From NCBI GenBank assembly GCA_964016875.1, contig OZ024735.1, positions 5,317,338-5,381,337 of the forward strand: DNA of 64,000 bases, in the 5' to 3' direction. Positions 21,955-34,800 of the stretch are shown piece after piece. The stretch comes from Fallopia convolvulus. Its lineage: Eukaryota; Streptophyta; Magnoliopsida; Caryophyllales; Polygonaceae. Each line of letters starts with the position of its first letter. Within the stretch, counting starts at the first letter, position 1. The translations under genes were made by a program, and so were the position numbers. The notes below the pieces were generated by a model. It saw only the letters and a program-made list of their open reading frames with translations, had not been told where the DNA came from and ran no database searches.

Positions 21955-23384
21955 TTGGTGGAGTTTCTACGGTCCTACATTGATTGTTTTGCATGGTCGA
22001 ACGAGGATATGGTGGGCATTGATCCTGATGTGATTACGCACGCCCTTAATGTCAATAAGAAGGTGCCACCAATGAAGCAGAAAAGGCGCAAGTATGCACC
22101 CGAACTAAATCAGGTAATCAACGATGAGGTAAAATCCTTGCTTGAATCCGGAAAAATTAGAGAACTTAAATATCCTGATTGGCTTGCGAATGTGGTAGTC
22201 GTAAAAAAGAAAAACTGTAAGTGGCGCGTTTGCGTAGACTTTACCGATTTAAACAAAGCATGCCCTAAAGACTCGTTCCCTTTGCCTCATATTGATGCAA
22301 TGGTGGATGCAACAGCAGGGCATGAGCTATTAACTTTCATGGATGCATTTAGTGGATATCATCAGATAATGATGCATCCCGATGATCAAGAAAAAATGCA
22401 TTCGTAACCAATCAGGAAACCTATTGTTACAAAGTTATGCCCTTCGGGTTAAAAAACGCAGGTGCTACTTATCAGAGATTGGTGAATAAGATGTTTCAGG
22501 AAAAACTGGGGGATACAATGGAGGTGTACATCGACGACATGTTAGTCAAGTCGTTGAAGGCGGAGGATCACATTACCCACTTGAAAGACGCGTTTCAGAT
22601 CCTGCGAAGCTACAAAATGAAATTGAATCCAACCAACTGCTCCTTCGGAGTTACATCAGGGAAATTACTCGGATACATAGTCACGCAGAGAGGAATTGAG
22701 GCGAGTCCAGACCAGATCAAGGCCATAATGGAGCTGCAATCACCGAAATGCATCAAAGGCGTCCAGAAGTTAACAAGACGAGTAGCTGCACTAAACCGGT
22801 TCATATCGCGATCCTCGGACAGAAACAAATTGTTCTACGACGTCTTGAAGAAGAACAATTCATTTGAATGGACGGAAGCACATGAAAAGGCCTTTAGAGA
22901 GTTGAAAAATTATTTATCTAACCCGCAGGTACTTTCCAAACCCAAGCCAGATGAGAAGTTATACGTGTACTTGGCCGTGACCGAAGTAGCAGTGAGCGCC
23001 GTCTTAATTCGGGAAGAGAATGGAGACCAGTTTCCTATTTACTACGTAAGTAAAACCTTGCTTGATGCGGAAACCAGGTATTCCCCCATGGAAAAACTAG
23101 TATTATCTTTGGTAATGGCTTCAATAAAATTATGTCCTTATTTTAAAAGTCATTCTATCATCGTGAGGACTAACTATCCAATGAAGAGTATCATGTCAAA
23201 GCCAGAATTGTCAGGTCGGCTAACAAGATGGTTGATCCACTTAAATGGTTACGACATCACTTACGAGCCAAGAACAACAATGAAGTCTCAAGCTTTGGCG
23301 GATTTTGTGGTTGACCTTACTCCTACCACTTTGGAACAAGAAGATCAAGATGTGTTACATGTTCAGGAAGCGGCAAGTGGTTGA
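21955..23384 (+). pseudogene. Tat-B reverse transcriptase and first RNase H
   Basis: RT begins in the 21955-22407 block (WRVCVDFTDLNKACPKDSFPLP, FMDAFSGYHQIMM). A frameshift at about 22395-22440 separates it from the 22437-23384 block (MPFGLKNAGATYQRL, then EVYIDDMLVKS with the YIDD active site intact). RNase H follows (YVYLAVTEVAVSAVLIRE, YSPMEKLVLSLVMA). The first catalytic Asp of the gypsy-type RNase H is unclear at YLAVTE. The block ends with a linker typical of Tat elements and a TGA at 23382-23384. Confidence 0.85.
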
Positions 23385-25098
23385 TGCATACAAACGGAGC
23401 GTCAAATTAGGTTGGCGTAGGATTGGGGGTAGTCCTGAAGTCACCACAAGGGTATAGGATAGCCCAAGCTATTTGATGTACGTTCAAAGCTACTAACAAT
23501 GAAGCAGAATATGAGGGGCTTATAGCAGGGTTACTCGTTGCCAAAGACTTGAACGTGCAAGAAATTGAGGTAATTTATGATTCGTTACTTATTGCAAATC
23601 AAGTTTCGAATTCATATGTCGCCAGGGATTCAAATATGAAGGCGTACTTAGAGAAAGTCCAAGAGATCATTAAACATTTCAAACATTTTGAGATAAAGCA
23701 AGTTCCTCGAAATGCCAACACGCAAGCAGACGCCTTAGCCAACCTCGGATCCGCTATCGACCCAAGAGAGTATGACAAAATACCTTTTGTGTACCTTGAT
23801 GCGCCATCCATAATTAAAGAAACAAATATGTTTGAGATTCGCGATTCCGATGAAGACACCTCGTGGGTAACACCTTACTTAAGGTGGCTACAAGATGTAG
23901 TCCTACCAGATGATAAAGAAGAAGCTCGACGACTTAAGGTAAAAGCTTCTACCTTCGCTATTAAGAATAACATTTTGTTCAAGTGGATGTCGCCAGGAAT
24001 GTACGCCCGATGCGTAAAGGAGGAAGAGGTACAAAAGGTGTTACAAGACATACACGATGGAGAATGTGGAAATCATACAGGGGGTCATAACTTGGCAAAG
24101 AAGGCGAGCAAGATGAGTTATTACTGGCCCACCATGAACAAAGACGCAGTGGAGTTCGCCCGCAAATGTGACGCGTGCCAACGTCATGGACCTATACCAC
24201 ATCAACCTTCGGAGTTGCTACATCCCATAACTTCCCCTTGGCCATTCATGAAATGGGGAATGGACATCGTGGGAAAGCTTCCTCCAGCTTCAGGACAACA
24301 CGTCTACATCTTAGCAATGACCGACTACTTCTCCAAGTGGATTGAAGCCGAAGCCTTTAAAGAAGTCAAAGACACTCGGGTTATTTCTTTCATAAAAAGA
24401 AATATCTTGAGTAGGTTCGGAATACCTGCCACCATAGTGTGTGACAACGGATCCCAGTTCATCAGTGACAAGACAAGATCATTTTGCTAGCAATATAACA
24501 TCCAATTGGTGATGTCGACACCACGTTATCCTCAAGCCAATGGTCAGGCAGAAGCGAGCAACAAGGTAATCATTAATAACTTGAAGAAGCGTCTTAAACA
24601 GCCAAAAGGACGATGGGCAGACGAGTAACCTCTTATTTTATGGTCCGATCGGACGACTCCTAAGACTGCTACAGGGCATACGCCTTTTTCCTTGGTTTAT
24701 GGATGCGAAGCTGTGTTACCGGTAGAAGTAACTTTGCCCACAGTCCGATATGGACTTACTACCGAAGAGTCAAATTTACCTAACATGTTACATCATTTGG
24801 AAATGGTTGACGAGTAACGAGATGAAGCGTCAGTTCGTTTGGCAGCATACAAACAGGGAGTGGCTCGGAGTTATATCAAACGTGTTAATGCAAAGGCGTT
24901 TTAAGTAGGAGATTGGTTATTGAGGAAAATCTTTCAAAACACGCAAGAGTCAAACGCTGGAAAGTTAGGAGCCAATTGGGAAGGACCTTATCAAATCACG
25001 AAGATCGTGGGACAAGGAGCCTACGAGTTGATATCATATGATGGGAAGATAGTCCCCAGAAGCTGGAACGCGATGAACTTGAAGCTATATCATTTCTA
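23385..25098 (+). pseudogene. Tat-B second RNase H and integrase
   Basis: The archaeal-type RNase H characteristic of the Tat lineage is seen at about 23495-23760 (NNEAEYEGLIAGL, then VPRNANTQADALANLG). Integrase follows: zinc-binding region (HDGECGNHTGGHNLAKKAS, CDACQRHG) and core (WGMDIVGKLPPASG, DYFSKWIEAEAF, VCDNGSQFIS, and ANGQAEASNKV after the stop). The three catalytic residues are present. In-frame stops occur at 24488 and in three later places (about 24627, 24816 and 24901). The C-terminal part (GANWEGPYQITKIVGQGAYEL) ends LYHF at 25098. Confidence 0.85.
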
Positions 25099-25728
25099 GG
25101 ACATGTAACGCTAAAATGAGGTACACATCGCATACTTCTTTCTCTTTACATTATATTATTACATCATCATACACACGCGAAAACAACGATGACTTCATAA
25201 AAACTAACAAGGGACACCTTGTGACGTTACAAGCAAAAACATAGGCCCTCGCCTTATGATCAGACAACGATGTGCACACAATGACTAGTCAAAAGATGCA
25301 AGAGATGAGGACGCGCAACACAAACTCTAGAGCAAGAGGAGTTTCATAAAATGTTTGTAACTCGATTCACAATTTTATACATTGCAAGTGTTTACATTTA
25401 GACAAATACATTATTCTCTCTCTCTCAGCATCTTACATAAAAAGCGCTATTACAACGGGAAGTCTGTCATTAAACTACGAGCAAACGTTTTTACAACAAG
25501 TCGATCTATCACAACACGTGGATCTCCGTTCCTCGGCAGTAAACCTGTTTTACCTGCAAAAAAGATAAAGACATATCCAAGACCATGGAGAATGCTAAAA
25601 CATTACTAATAAAACATAAACCCCTAAAAACCAATAGGGGGTAGAAGTTGTCCACACCAAGGCCCTAAAACAAGCGGCCATACAAAACAAAGAGTTTTAA
25701 CCCCAACATACTGGGGGTAGAATAAAGT
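25099..25728. other. Tat-B spacer between pol and antisense ORF
   Basis: Noncoding 3' region of Tat-B. It is A-rich, with no tandem array like those in Tat-A. A short CT-repeat lies near 25412-25425. Confidence 0.6.
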
Positions 25729-27582
25729 TTAAGAGATAAAAGAAACAAGAGGAAATTCTTCATTGGAAACTTCCTCGACTGGCTTCTGGTTTTGCATCTC
25801 CACCTGGGCAACTTCTTTGGCAACTTGTGAAATCTCTTCGACAAGGGAGGATTTCTTGGATGCGTTGGCCTCATCAGGGAATAAGTTCTCGAACTGCTCC
25901 CTTTCCTTCACAACCTCCCACGAAGAATGCTTCCCTGCGGCAAATTCCTCTATTGTCTCAACGCGGGCTCGAAGAGACCAATAGTCAGCCGTGTCCTCAA
26001 TCTCTTGAGCAAGAGCAGCGCCTTTCTTCGATGCCGCATTGAACTTGTCCTCCCACTCCTTAGACTCCCCAACAGCTTTCTTGAGGGCACTCTGCAGATC
26101 TACAATCTTCTTCTCCAGAGCCTTCTTCTCCTGCCCCAAGATGACCGTCCTGTCCTTCTCAAGCTGCGTACTGATCTTACTCTGGGCCAATTGCTCGGGG
26201 TAGTCCTTGAAGGTGTCAAAAGCCGCAAGAGCAAGTTGAAGACCCTGACCAACAAGTATAGAACTATCAAGAACCAAGACGATTAGCAATAAAGATGAAG
26301 AAAGTTGTTAAATACCTGCCACTGAGCCGCTAGTATCTCGCCAAAGAATTCAGGCAAAGAAGACCGGTGGCCTGAACCATGAGGGCAATCTACTTGAAGA
26401 GGCGTCAGAGACTTCAAACACTTCTCAACATCCATATCCAGGGACATCATACTGCTAGGAAGGTCAGTCATTCGAGAAGGTGCACTTTTCTTCGATAAAG
26501 AGACCTTAGGGGAGCCGCTTGTAGTCTTTGGAGGTAGGGCCACCACCAAAGACGTATCTGCAGTGGAAGCTGTTTCCACCTTCCTCTTTTTCCTGGCTTC
26601 GACTCTTTCCAAGGTCGATAGCGCAGCGGTTGATCTGGTAGTTCTTGAGCTTGACAACATGAGAGTAACATGATTAGTGGAAGACAAAGGCGATGAAACA
26701 AGGAATAAGGTGAAAAGAAAACTTACTTGACATCTCGGTATCCTCAAGGTCTGCGAAACATGCTCTTACTAGTTCGGGGTAAGATCTATCTTCCAATGGA
26801 AGGGCCTCGATGTGGGAAATAACCTAGGATGACACCTTGCGAGGTTGAGGAGTTACAAGACTCTCTGCACGAAAGATGACTAGTGATTAGACTTGAATGA
26901 AGAGTAATGAGTACAAGAGGGAAACACTACCTGTTGGCCGCCATCGATCTTTTAGAAAAGACTTATCGACTCCCATAGAAGATAGCCTCACGAAAAAGAA
27001 CTTATCAGCCTAACCCTGGTCATATTTCGACATGTTGAAGACTAGGTCAGATTTATTTGTGAAGGTTTTCAGGGTCAAACGGCCAGGACCACCTTTGGAA
27101 AGGCGATAATTCAAGAAAACATCGGCAGCTTTGAAGGGAAGACCTTGAGAGGAGCACAATTGGTCGATAGATAACAGAAGCCTCCAAAATTGGGGAAGTA
27201 GTTGCCCGGGAGACACATTAAGAGTTGACAGGAAATCAACGACTAGAGGGGAAAAAGGGAAACGGTGGCCAATACGAAAAGGGTACTCGTACAGGCACAC
27301 CCAATCGTCGGTGTAAGAATCTTCATAGACACCGGGAGGGGGAAGAAAAACTTCTGCATGCGGAGGAAAAACCGCAAAGAAGGCGAAGATGTGGGGGTCT
27401 TCCGAAGTACTATCCCTCCGATGATAAGAGGTGAGAATTCCGGAAGAAGTTAGGGAAGGAGGAATGGCGGTTTCGAGACAGTAAAGAGAGGGCTTGGGAG
27501 AAGAATTGGAAGTTGCCATAATTGAAAAGAGAGAAGATGAAAGATGAGGAAGAAGGAGACGTACCTGGACATCGGAAGACAC
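25729..27582 (-). pseudogene. Tat-B antisense extra ORF (Transposase_28-like plus coiled coil)
   Basis: On the strand opposite to pol, reading away from the 3' LTR. The first block, 27582-27010, has VFLPPPGVYEDSY, CLYEYPFRIGHRFPFSPLVV and PGQLLPQFWRLLLSI, matching the gypsy-type Transposase_28 pattern and the N-terminal block of the Tat-A antisense ORF. A TAG interrupts it before ADKFFFVRL. Candidate introns lie at about 26931-26868 (GTAGTG...TGCAG) and 26318-26267 (GTATTTAAC...TTGATAG). The middle block, 26747-26320, is Ser/Thr/Lys-rich. The last, 26266-25729, is a long coiled coil (QLEKDRTVILGQEKKALEKK) with an acidic end. This copy is less damaged than that of Tat-A. Role unknown. Confidence 0.78.
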
Positions 27583-27711
27583 ACTTGAAGGCTTGGAGGG
27601 TCATCATAACTGCTATAAATAAGGGTTGATTAGACGTGACATAACTTGCCACAACTTCCAAGACACAAAATCAAAAACCCTAGGAAAGCGGTGAAAGGAA
27701 TTTTCCCGTGT

Positions 27712-27725
27712 TTTTGAGGGGGTAT
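27712..27725 (+). promoter_or_regulatory. Tat-B polypurine tract
   Basis: GAGGGGGTAT directly before the 3' LTR start TGTTGGG at 27726; expected plus-strand primer site. Confidence 0.65.
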
Positions 27726-28247
27726 TGTTGGGCCTCGTTAAAACCCAACCCAGAAGACACGAACCAAGCCCAACAAAGATTGGTACAAGTAATTCGCTAG
27801 AAGGAGAGGCCGATATAATGGTCAAAGCAAGGCTGAAATCTCGGACCTCATAATCACCATCAACGGCTACCTCATTAACGACGGGGGCGAGATCTTCGGG
27901 ATTTTCCAAGCGTTTCAGCCAACGGTCGAAGTGAGTAAGAGAGTTATAAATAGGGACGAGGCAAGGATAGGAGACACATAAACTCAGATACTCGAAATCA
28001 CTCAAAAAAGCTCAAGTCTTTCACTTAGACATTCTGCATCATTCGAAGCATTCGTTTGTATTAACAGAGGATTCATTCACGATCTCAATCATAATACAAA
28101 TCATATCATTCTTTTGCTATTATTTTCTTGTCTTTTATCTTGCTTTACCACTTGTTTGCGGCTTATAACGCGTTACGAATTCTGTTTGGTTAGGAATTCC
28201 CACATTATAGTAGGTAACACATTAGTGCGATTATCCTACCCAAAACA
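27726..28247 (+). repeat. Tat-B 3' LTR
   Basis: 522 bp, TGTTGGGCCT...CCAAAACA. A TATA box, TTATAAATAG, lies at 27944-27953. Only the first 45 bp or so have a partner at the left end of the element. Confidence 0.88.
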
Positions 28248-28252
28248 ATAAG

Positions 28253-31208
28253 CATGTTGCACCTATTTTGCTAGGTGGACCTTTTCTGAAAACAGCTAAG
28301 ACAAAAATTAATGTGTGTAGTGGTTCTTTGGTCATGGAATTCGACGGGGAAAGGGTAGAGTACAATATCTATGATGCAATGAAATACCCTCCCGAAGATT
28401 CATCTTTGTGCTTAATAGATGTTATAGAACCACTTGCTCAAGAATTCTTCAATATGCATGAATCTGAAGCTTTGAGATCTACCTTGGAAAATGCTATTAT
28501 GAATGATACTTCAGATTTGGGTTTAAGAACTAACCTGCAGGAAGTGGTGGCGGAGTTGAATGCTCACTTTGAGCGTCCACTTGTGCCACCGGGCTCAAAG
28601 CCCATGCAACTAACCTTGCCAAGCGAGAAGCTTTTGCCATCTATTGTGCAAGCACCAGTGGTAGAATTGAAGCAACTTCCAGACCATCTCAAGTATGCCT
28701 TCTTAGGTGATGGGGACACTTTACCGGTAATTATATCCAACAAGCTCACCAAGGAGCAAGAAGGAAGATTGGTGACAGTTTTGAGGGAGCATAAGACGGT
28801 CATAGGATGGACCATTGCAGACATTAAAGGGATTAGTCCCTCAACATGTATGCATCGGATTCTATTGGAAGATGAAGCTACACCCTCTAGACAACCCCAA
28901 AGAAGGTTAAATCCCCCAATGATGGAGGTGGTAAAGAAGGAGGTGTTGAAGCTCCTTTAGGCAGGTATGATCTTTCCAATCTCTGATAGTAAGTGGGTCA
29001 GCCCAACTCAGGTTATCCCTAAAAAGGGTGGCATCACAGTGGTTGAGAATCACAAGGGTGATCTCATTCCCACTAGAGTTCAAACTGGGTGGCGAGTTTG
29101 TATTGATTATCGTAAGCTTAATGCAGTAACCCGGAAGGACCATTTCCCATTACCTTTCATTGATCAAATGTTGGAACAACTTGCCGGTCGTTCATTCTAT
29201 TGTTTCTTGGATGGGTATTCTGGATATTTTCAGGTAGCCATAACACTAGAGGATCAGGAAAAGACAACGTTCACTTGTCCTTTGGCACCTTTGCTTATCG
29301 AAGGATGCCTTTTGGACTGTGCAATGCCCCAACTACATTCCAACGGTGTATGGTTAGTATCTTTTCTGAGTACATAGAAAAATTCATTGAGGTATTTATG
29401 GATTATTTCACAGTCCATGGGAATGATTTTGATTCATGCTTAACTCACTTGACACTTGTGCTTAAAAGATGTAAAGATACTAATCTTGTTCTTAATTCTG
29501 AAAAATGTCATTTTATGGTAGAACAAGGTATAGTATTAGGCCATGTAGGTTCTTCTAGGGGAATTGAGGTCGATAAGGCTAAGGTTGAAGTGATTCAATC
29601 TTTACCTTATCCTACTAATGTGCGTGAAGTGTGTTCTTTTTTAGGCCATGCAGGGTTTTACCGCAGGTTTATTAGAGACTTCTAAAAAATTGCCTCCCCC
29701 TTATGTGAGTTGTTGAAGAAAGAAGCCGATTTTGAGTTTGGTGAGGCTTGCAAGACGACGTTTGATGAGCTAAAACTCCGCCTCACCACAACTGCCATTA
29801 TCCAAGCCCCAGATTGGTCTCTGCCCTTTAAGATCATGTGTGATCCTAGTCATTATGTAGTGGGGGCTGTTTTGGGACAAAAGAAGAGCACGGAGTCTCA
29901 TGTGATTCACTATGCCTCTATGACATTGAATCAGGCCCAGAGGAATTACTACACCACAGAGAAGGAGCTCTTGGCAGTTGTGTTTGCATTGGAGAAATTT
30001 CGCTCTTACTTGTTGGGAACAAAAGTGATTGTATATACAGACCATGCAGCACTCCGCTACCTGTTGACAAAGAAGGAGGCCAAACCCAGGTTAATAAGGT
30101 GGATCTTATTGTTGAGTGAGTTCAACATTGAGATCAAGGACAAAAAGAGGGCTGAAAATGTGGTTGATGATCATTTGAGTCGTTTGGTGATGGAAGAACA
30201 AAGTAGCCCAAAGAGTTCATCCATTCAAGAGGAATTTCCTGATGATACCTTGTTTGCTATTAAGGTTGTAAAACCTTGGCATGCACACTTGGTCAATTTC
30301 CTAGTTATGGGGGAGTTCCCACCAACATTCACAAAGGCTCAAAAGGATAAGTTAAGAAGTGAAGCAAGGTACTACATTTGGGATGATCCATATTTGTGGA
30401 AGCACTGCGCTGATCAGGTAATCCGACAATGTATCCCGGATAATGAGGTAACTTCTATCTTGACCTTTTGTCATAATTATGCATGTGGGGGGCACTTTAG
30501 TTCTAACAAAACAACTAGGAAGGTATTGGATACAGGATTTTAGTTGCCTAGCATTTTTAGGGATGCCCGTGGCTTTTGTAAATCCTATGACCGATGTCAG
30601 AGGGTTGGGAATATGTCCCAAAAGAATGAGATGCCTCAATCTCCTATGATTTTTTGTGAAATTTTTAATGTTTGGGGCATTGACTTTATGGGCCCATTTC
30701 CTAATTCTTTTGAGAATTATTATATCTTACTTGCGGTGTACTACGTTTCCAAATGGGTGGAAGCGAAGGCCACCAAAACTGACGATTCTAAAGTGGTGAA
30801 AGATTTCTTGAAGACCAACATATTTACTAGATTTGGAGTCCCTAGAGCTTTAATTAGTGACAAGGGATCCCACTTCTGTAATAGGATGGTGGGTGCATTA
30901 TTGAAAAAATATCATGTCACACACATGGTCTCAATAGCATACCACCCTCAGACAAATGGCCAAGCAGAGGTGTCCAATAGAGAGATTAAGGCTATTTTGG
31001 AGAAAACTGTGGCATCAACCAGAAAAGACTAGAGTATTAGGTTGGATTATGCACTATGGGCGTACAGGATGGCTTATAAAATACCAATTGGAATGTCACC
31101 ATTTCGGTTGGTGTTTGGTAAAGCATGTCATCTACCGGTCGAAATCCAACACAAGGCATATTGGGCGGTTAAAAAGTGCAACATGCAGGCAAATGAGGTG
31201 GGCGAATT
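28253..31208 (+). pseudogene. Athila pol: end of protease, RT, RNase H, integrase core
   Basis: Resumes the protease frame after Tat-B (ILLGGPFLKTAKTKINV). RT runs from about 28800. A stop at 28958-28960 and a frameshift near 29270 separate GWRVCIDYRKLNAVTRKDHFP from MPFGLCNAPTTFQRCM. The active site reads VFMDYFTV where FMDD is normal, so the second catalytic Asp is Tyr. RNase H has DPSHYVVGAVLGQ, TEKELLAVVFALEKFRSYL and TDHAALRYLL. Stops follow at 29683 and 30541. Integrase shows SYDRCQRVGN, WGIDFMGPFP, SDKGSHFCN and TNGQAEVSNREI; a further TAG lies at 31030. Coding is cut by hAT copy 2 at 31208 and resumes in frame at 35927. Confidence 0.9.
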
Positions 31209-31440
31209 TAGACCTCGACCCGGTTCCACTGGAATCGGCGGGAAACCGGCGGGAACCGGAACCGTCGGTTCCGGTTCCGGAACCAGCGGGTTCGGTTCCA
31301 GAACCGGCGGGTTCGGTTCCAGAACCGGCGGGTTCGGTTCCCGGTAAGGTTCCGGTTCCGGTTCCTCCCCCCGGAACCGGTGAACCGGCGGTTCTGGAAC
31401 CCCGGTTCCCCTCTAACGGCTATTTTTTTGATCGAATTAC

Positions 31441-31636
31441 AAAACCGCGACCGCGGCTTTAGGGTCGCGATCGCGGTTTACCATACCGCGACCGCGGCCT
31501 AAGACCCACGCGGTCGCGGTTATTTCAACAGAATGGTTTTGTTTTCGCCAAAATCAAAACCGCGACCGCGGGTCTCAGCCCGCGGTCGCGGTATGGTAAA
31601 CCGCGATCGCGGCCCTCAAGCCGCGGTCGCGGTTTT
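31441..31636. repeat. CpG-rich foldback inside hAT copy 2 5' end
   Basis: Arms of about 80 bp (31441-31520 and 31557-31636) are near-perfect reverse complements built from CCGCGACCGCGG and TCGCGATCGCGG units. The loop of about 36 bp holds CAACAGAATGG. hAT copy 1 has the same design with the loop marker ACAGAATG. Confidence 0.9.
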
Positions 31637-31720
31637 GCTTTAAAAGCCAACGGCTAGTTTTTAACGGCTAGTTTCCAACGGTTATTTCATAATTCCAACG
31701 GCTAGTTGATAAATTTCTTC

Positions 31721-31728
31721 TATAAATA
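31721..31728 (+). promoter_or_regulatory. TATA box of hAT copy 2
   Basis: TATAAATA, about 125 bp before the transposase ATG at 31853, with CT-rich leader DNA between. It corresponds to 2568-2575 in copy 1. Confidence 0.6.
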
Positions 31729-31852
31729 ACCACTGCATGATCTCATTCCCACCCACACTACCTATCTTTCTCTCTCTCTCAATCTCTCAAGTTTACAAAG
31801 CTCTCTCAAATCTCAATTCTCAATTCTCAATTCTCAATTCTCAATCTCTCAA

Positions 31853-34800
31853 ATGGAAGGATTTCTTAACATTGATCAAATTTTTGGCTCACAAGAGAGT
31901 GCTTCAAATGTAGAATTTGTACCCCCTATTAACTTGGCGGAATTTTCGAATCCCAATCCCAATGTGGTACAAGCGGGATCGTCCACTACCAATGAAAATG
32001 AGGGAGTGGATCATGGATCCGAGGCGACCGAGGGTGAGGCTCCAATCCTTAAATCTGACATATTTACAAAACATTTTCGTAAGGGAGCTTATGAGGCATC
32101 TACCAAGAAATTTCAAGTTCATTGCAACTATTGTCCTAAGCATTACACATGGGTGTCGGGATCGGGCTATGGAACATTGTCAAAGCACATGAAGAGAGCA
32201 CACTGATGTCTCTCTATTTGGTGGTGTTTTTATATGTGATTTCCTTTGTAAATATGTTTCCTTTTCCCCTTTTCTTGTGTGTTTTGTTCCTTTTTAGCTT
32301 AGTTCCCGTATTTCTATGAGATTCGGAGACTATGCGCATTTTATGTGTTTTGTAGGTAATTTGGCATGGATCAAGGGTCGTTTTGAAGGAGAGTCGAGAC
32401 ATGGAGCAAGGCCCGAGCTAAAGAGGGAAAGAGAGGAGCAAGCCATGAAGAAGAACAAGAGGAAAGCCAACAAGAAGAAGTTGGAACGAGGTTCGGACCG
32501 AGTTGCAACCAACCTCGGGCCCGACTTGAAGTTTCAACCTCGGACCGACATGCACAGTAACTCGGGCCCGAGGTCCTCCGTGTCGGTCCAAGTCGCTCAC
32601 CGAACTACTTGGGCTCCAAGGCACGAATTTGTGGACTTCCACTTTTGCCCCTCATCTAATCTATAAAAGGCCCTCTTGTCTTCTAAGAAAGGGTTCTCCT
32701 TCACAAAAGGGGGGTTCCAAGGGAGCCAAGAGGATTCTTGGAGAGCAAGGAGGAAGGAGAGGAGAAGGAAGAGAGAGAGAATCGGCCAAGGGAGGAGGTC
32801 TTGATAGGTTTTGTTGGTAGATTTGCTTTGATTTGCTTTGTTCTTGTGGATTTGAAAACCCTTGATTTGAATTTGTGGATTGCTTGGGATTTGAATGAAA
32901 CCTTGCTTTGTTTTGAGATTGATTATGATGATTGCTTTCCCTTTTGATTTGATTGCTTTCTTTGCTTGTCACATGGAGTAGATCTCCTTGATCTTGGGTT
33001 ATGGGGGAAAACCCTAGCTAGGTTTAGGCTAGAAACCCCAATTCCATAGCCTTGAGTGTTTGATCTAAGGAACCCACTCTACATAGAGCTACAATTCCTT
33101 GCGAAAGTCGGGAATCAAGGCTTGAGATTGGCAAAGTAGCGAAAGAGAACATGTGTCAATCTCAAGACCTTGCTTCGAAGGGGATTTCCCCATGGATCGA
33201 GGTGTAGATGTGGTTGGAACGAGGGCGAAAGCACTCGATCCTAGTCCGATCATCACTCATTGCCTGAATTGGGGTGGAAAAGCCTTAATCTACTAGGGAA
33301 GGAACCCAAAAGCCCAAGATCTACTTTTAAAATCTTTGAGTTCGACATCCCCAGCTACCTCGGGCCCGACTTACCCAGTGTCGGTCCCGACTTCCTCTTG
33401 TCGCCAACTTCGGGCCCGACGTGACCTCAGTGTCGGTCCCGACTGTTTTCTTTGTTTTCCTTTGTTTTATGCTCTCCTTTCTAGCTTCCTAGTATCTAGG
33501 CACATCGATCGAGTAGACTTCCCGAGTGTTCGACACCCACCACGTACTACAACGGGGTCGGGTTATAAATTGTATCTCTTGACCCTCGCATCCGAGAGCG
33601 ATCACACACCCCGACAAGTTAGGCATGATGCGAGGACAATCCCAACTCTCCGGGTTTGCAACTTCTTCTTCCCTTAATCCTCATCATATCCCTCATTTAT
33701 TTACTTATAACTATAATGATAGCATGTATGCCTTGTCCGGGTCTATTTGTGTTGATCACTTGTCATTTAGTTTTGCCGAAAAGTTAGGATTTAACAATTG
33801 GATGACTAATCATGTACAACCCGCTTATAAACCGACTACTAGGAAGTCGGTAAAAAAGAATGTGATGAAAGCATATAAAACTCGCAAAATGGCATTGGTA
33901 AGTTTTTTTGCTCAAAATGATATTAAAGTTTCAATTTGTAGTGATATTTGGAGTGATCATTGGCAAAATCATTCATACATGCGCTTAACATGTCATTTTC
34001 TTGATGATCATTTCAATGTGCAAAAACGTGTTTGGCTTATAGAGTATTTGATTTTTCTCATAGCGCTTTAATGATTAGTAACATTATTCGTACTATTTTG
34101 GAAGAGTATAGACTACTTCATCGAGTTTTTTCTATCTCGTTTGACAATGCATCTAACAACACCGCTTCAATCCGAGATTTGGTTCCGCATTGTCAACCAA
34201 TTCTTGGAGCGAAGTATTTTCATGTAAGATGTGTTTGCCATATTTTAAACCTTTGTATCAAAGATGGTTTAAATGTTATGTCAGTTTTAATTGCTCCTAT
34301 TAGATATGTTGTTAGTCGTATGTGGGCTAGCCCCCGAACCGCCCAAGATTGGACGACGTTTTGTAGTCAAAATGGTGTTCCACCCCGAACATTTCCAAAA
34401 GATGTTTTCCACCGTTGGAACTCCACTTATAAACTACTTCATGCATGCATGCCTTACAAAGATCTTTTGACTTCTTTTGCATCCATATATTTTGCCGACA
34501 ATCCCATTATTTCTCAAGTATGGGATTATTGTTATAGAATCTTAGAAGTTTTGAAAATATTTCATGATGCAACATTAGCTTTTAGTCATGTTTATAAACC
34601 TTGTGCTCATTTGTTTTGTTTTGAAGCATTGAATGTGGCGGGCGATTTTTGTGAGGGGCGTAAATTCAATGAACTTTGTGGTGCTATTGATGCTATGAAA
34701 GTGAAATGGTTGCACTATTATAAAGTTATCCCCGATATCTATCTTGTCGCTTGTGTGTTTGATCCTAGGTTTAAGATTGGTGGTTTAGAAGCATGTTTGA

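Larger units (their letters stand above)
19983..28247 (+). mobile_element. Tat-B: Ty3/gypsy Tat-like retrotransposon in Athila protease
   Basis: Flanked by ataag at 19978-19982 and 28248-28252. The left end begins TGTTGGGCCTCG, exactly like the 3' LTR at 27726, but similarity stops after about 45 bp. The rest of the 5' LTR, the primer site and the start of gag are gone. Order on the plus strand is gag, protease, RT, RNase H, archaeal-type RNase H, integrase, then an antisense ORF and a G-rich polypurine tract before the 522-bp 3' LTR. Its sequence differs clearly from Tat-A, so it is another family of the same lineage. It is inserted in the same orientation as the Athila host, opposite to Tat-A. 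Confidence 0.92.

Noticed and set aside
31042..31462. Pro/Glu/Gly-rich ORFs running from Athila integrase into GGAACCGG repeats
   Set aside because: They read through the hAT insertion boundary at 31208/31209; the downstream part is transposon terminal repeat, not protein.
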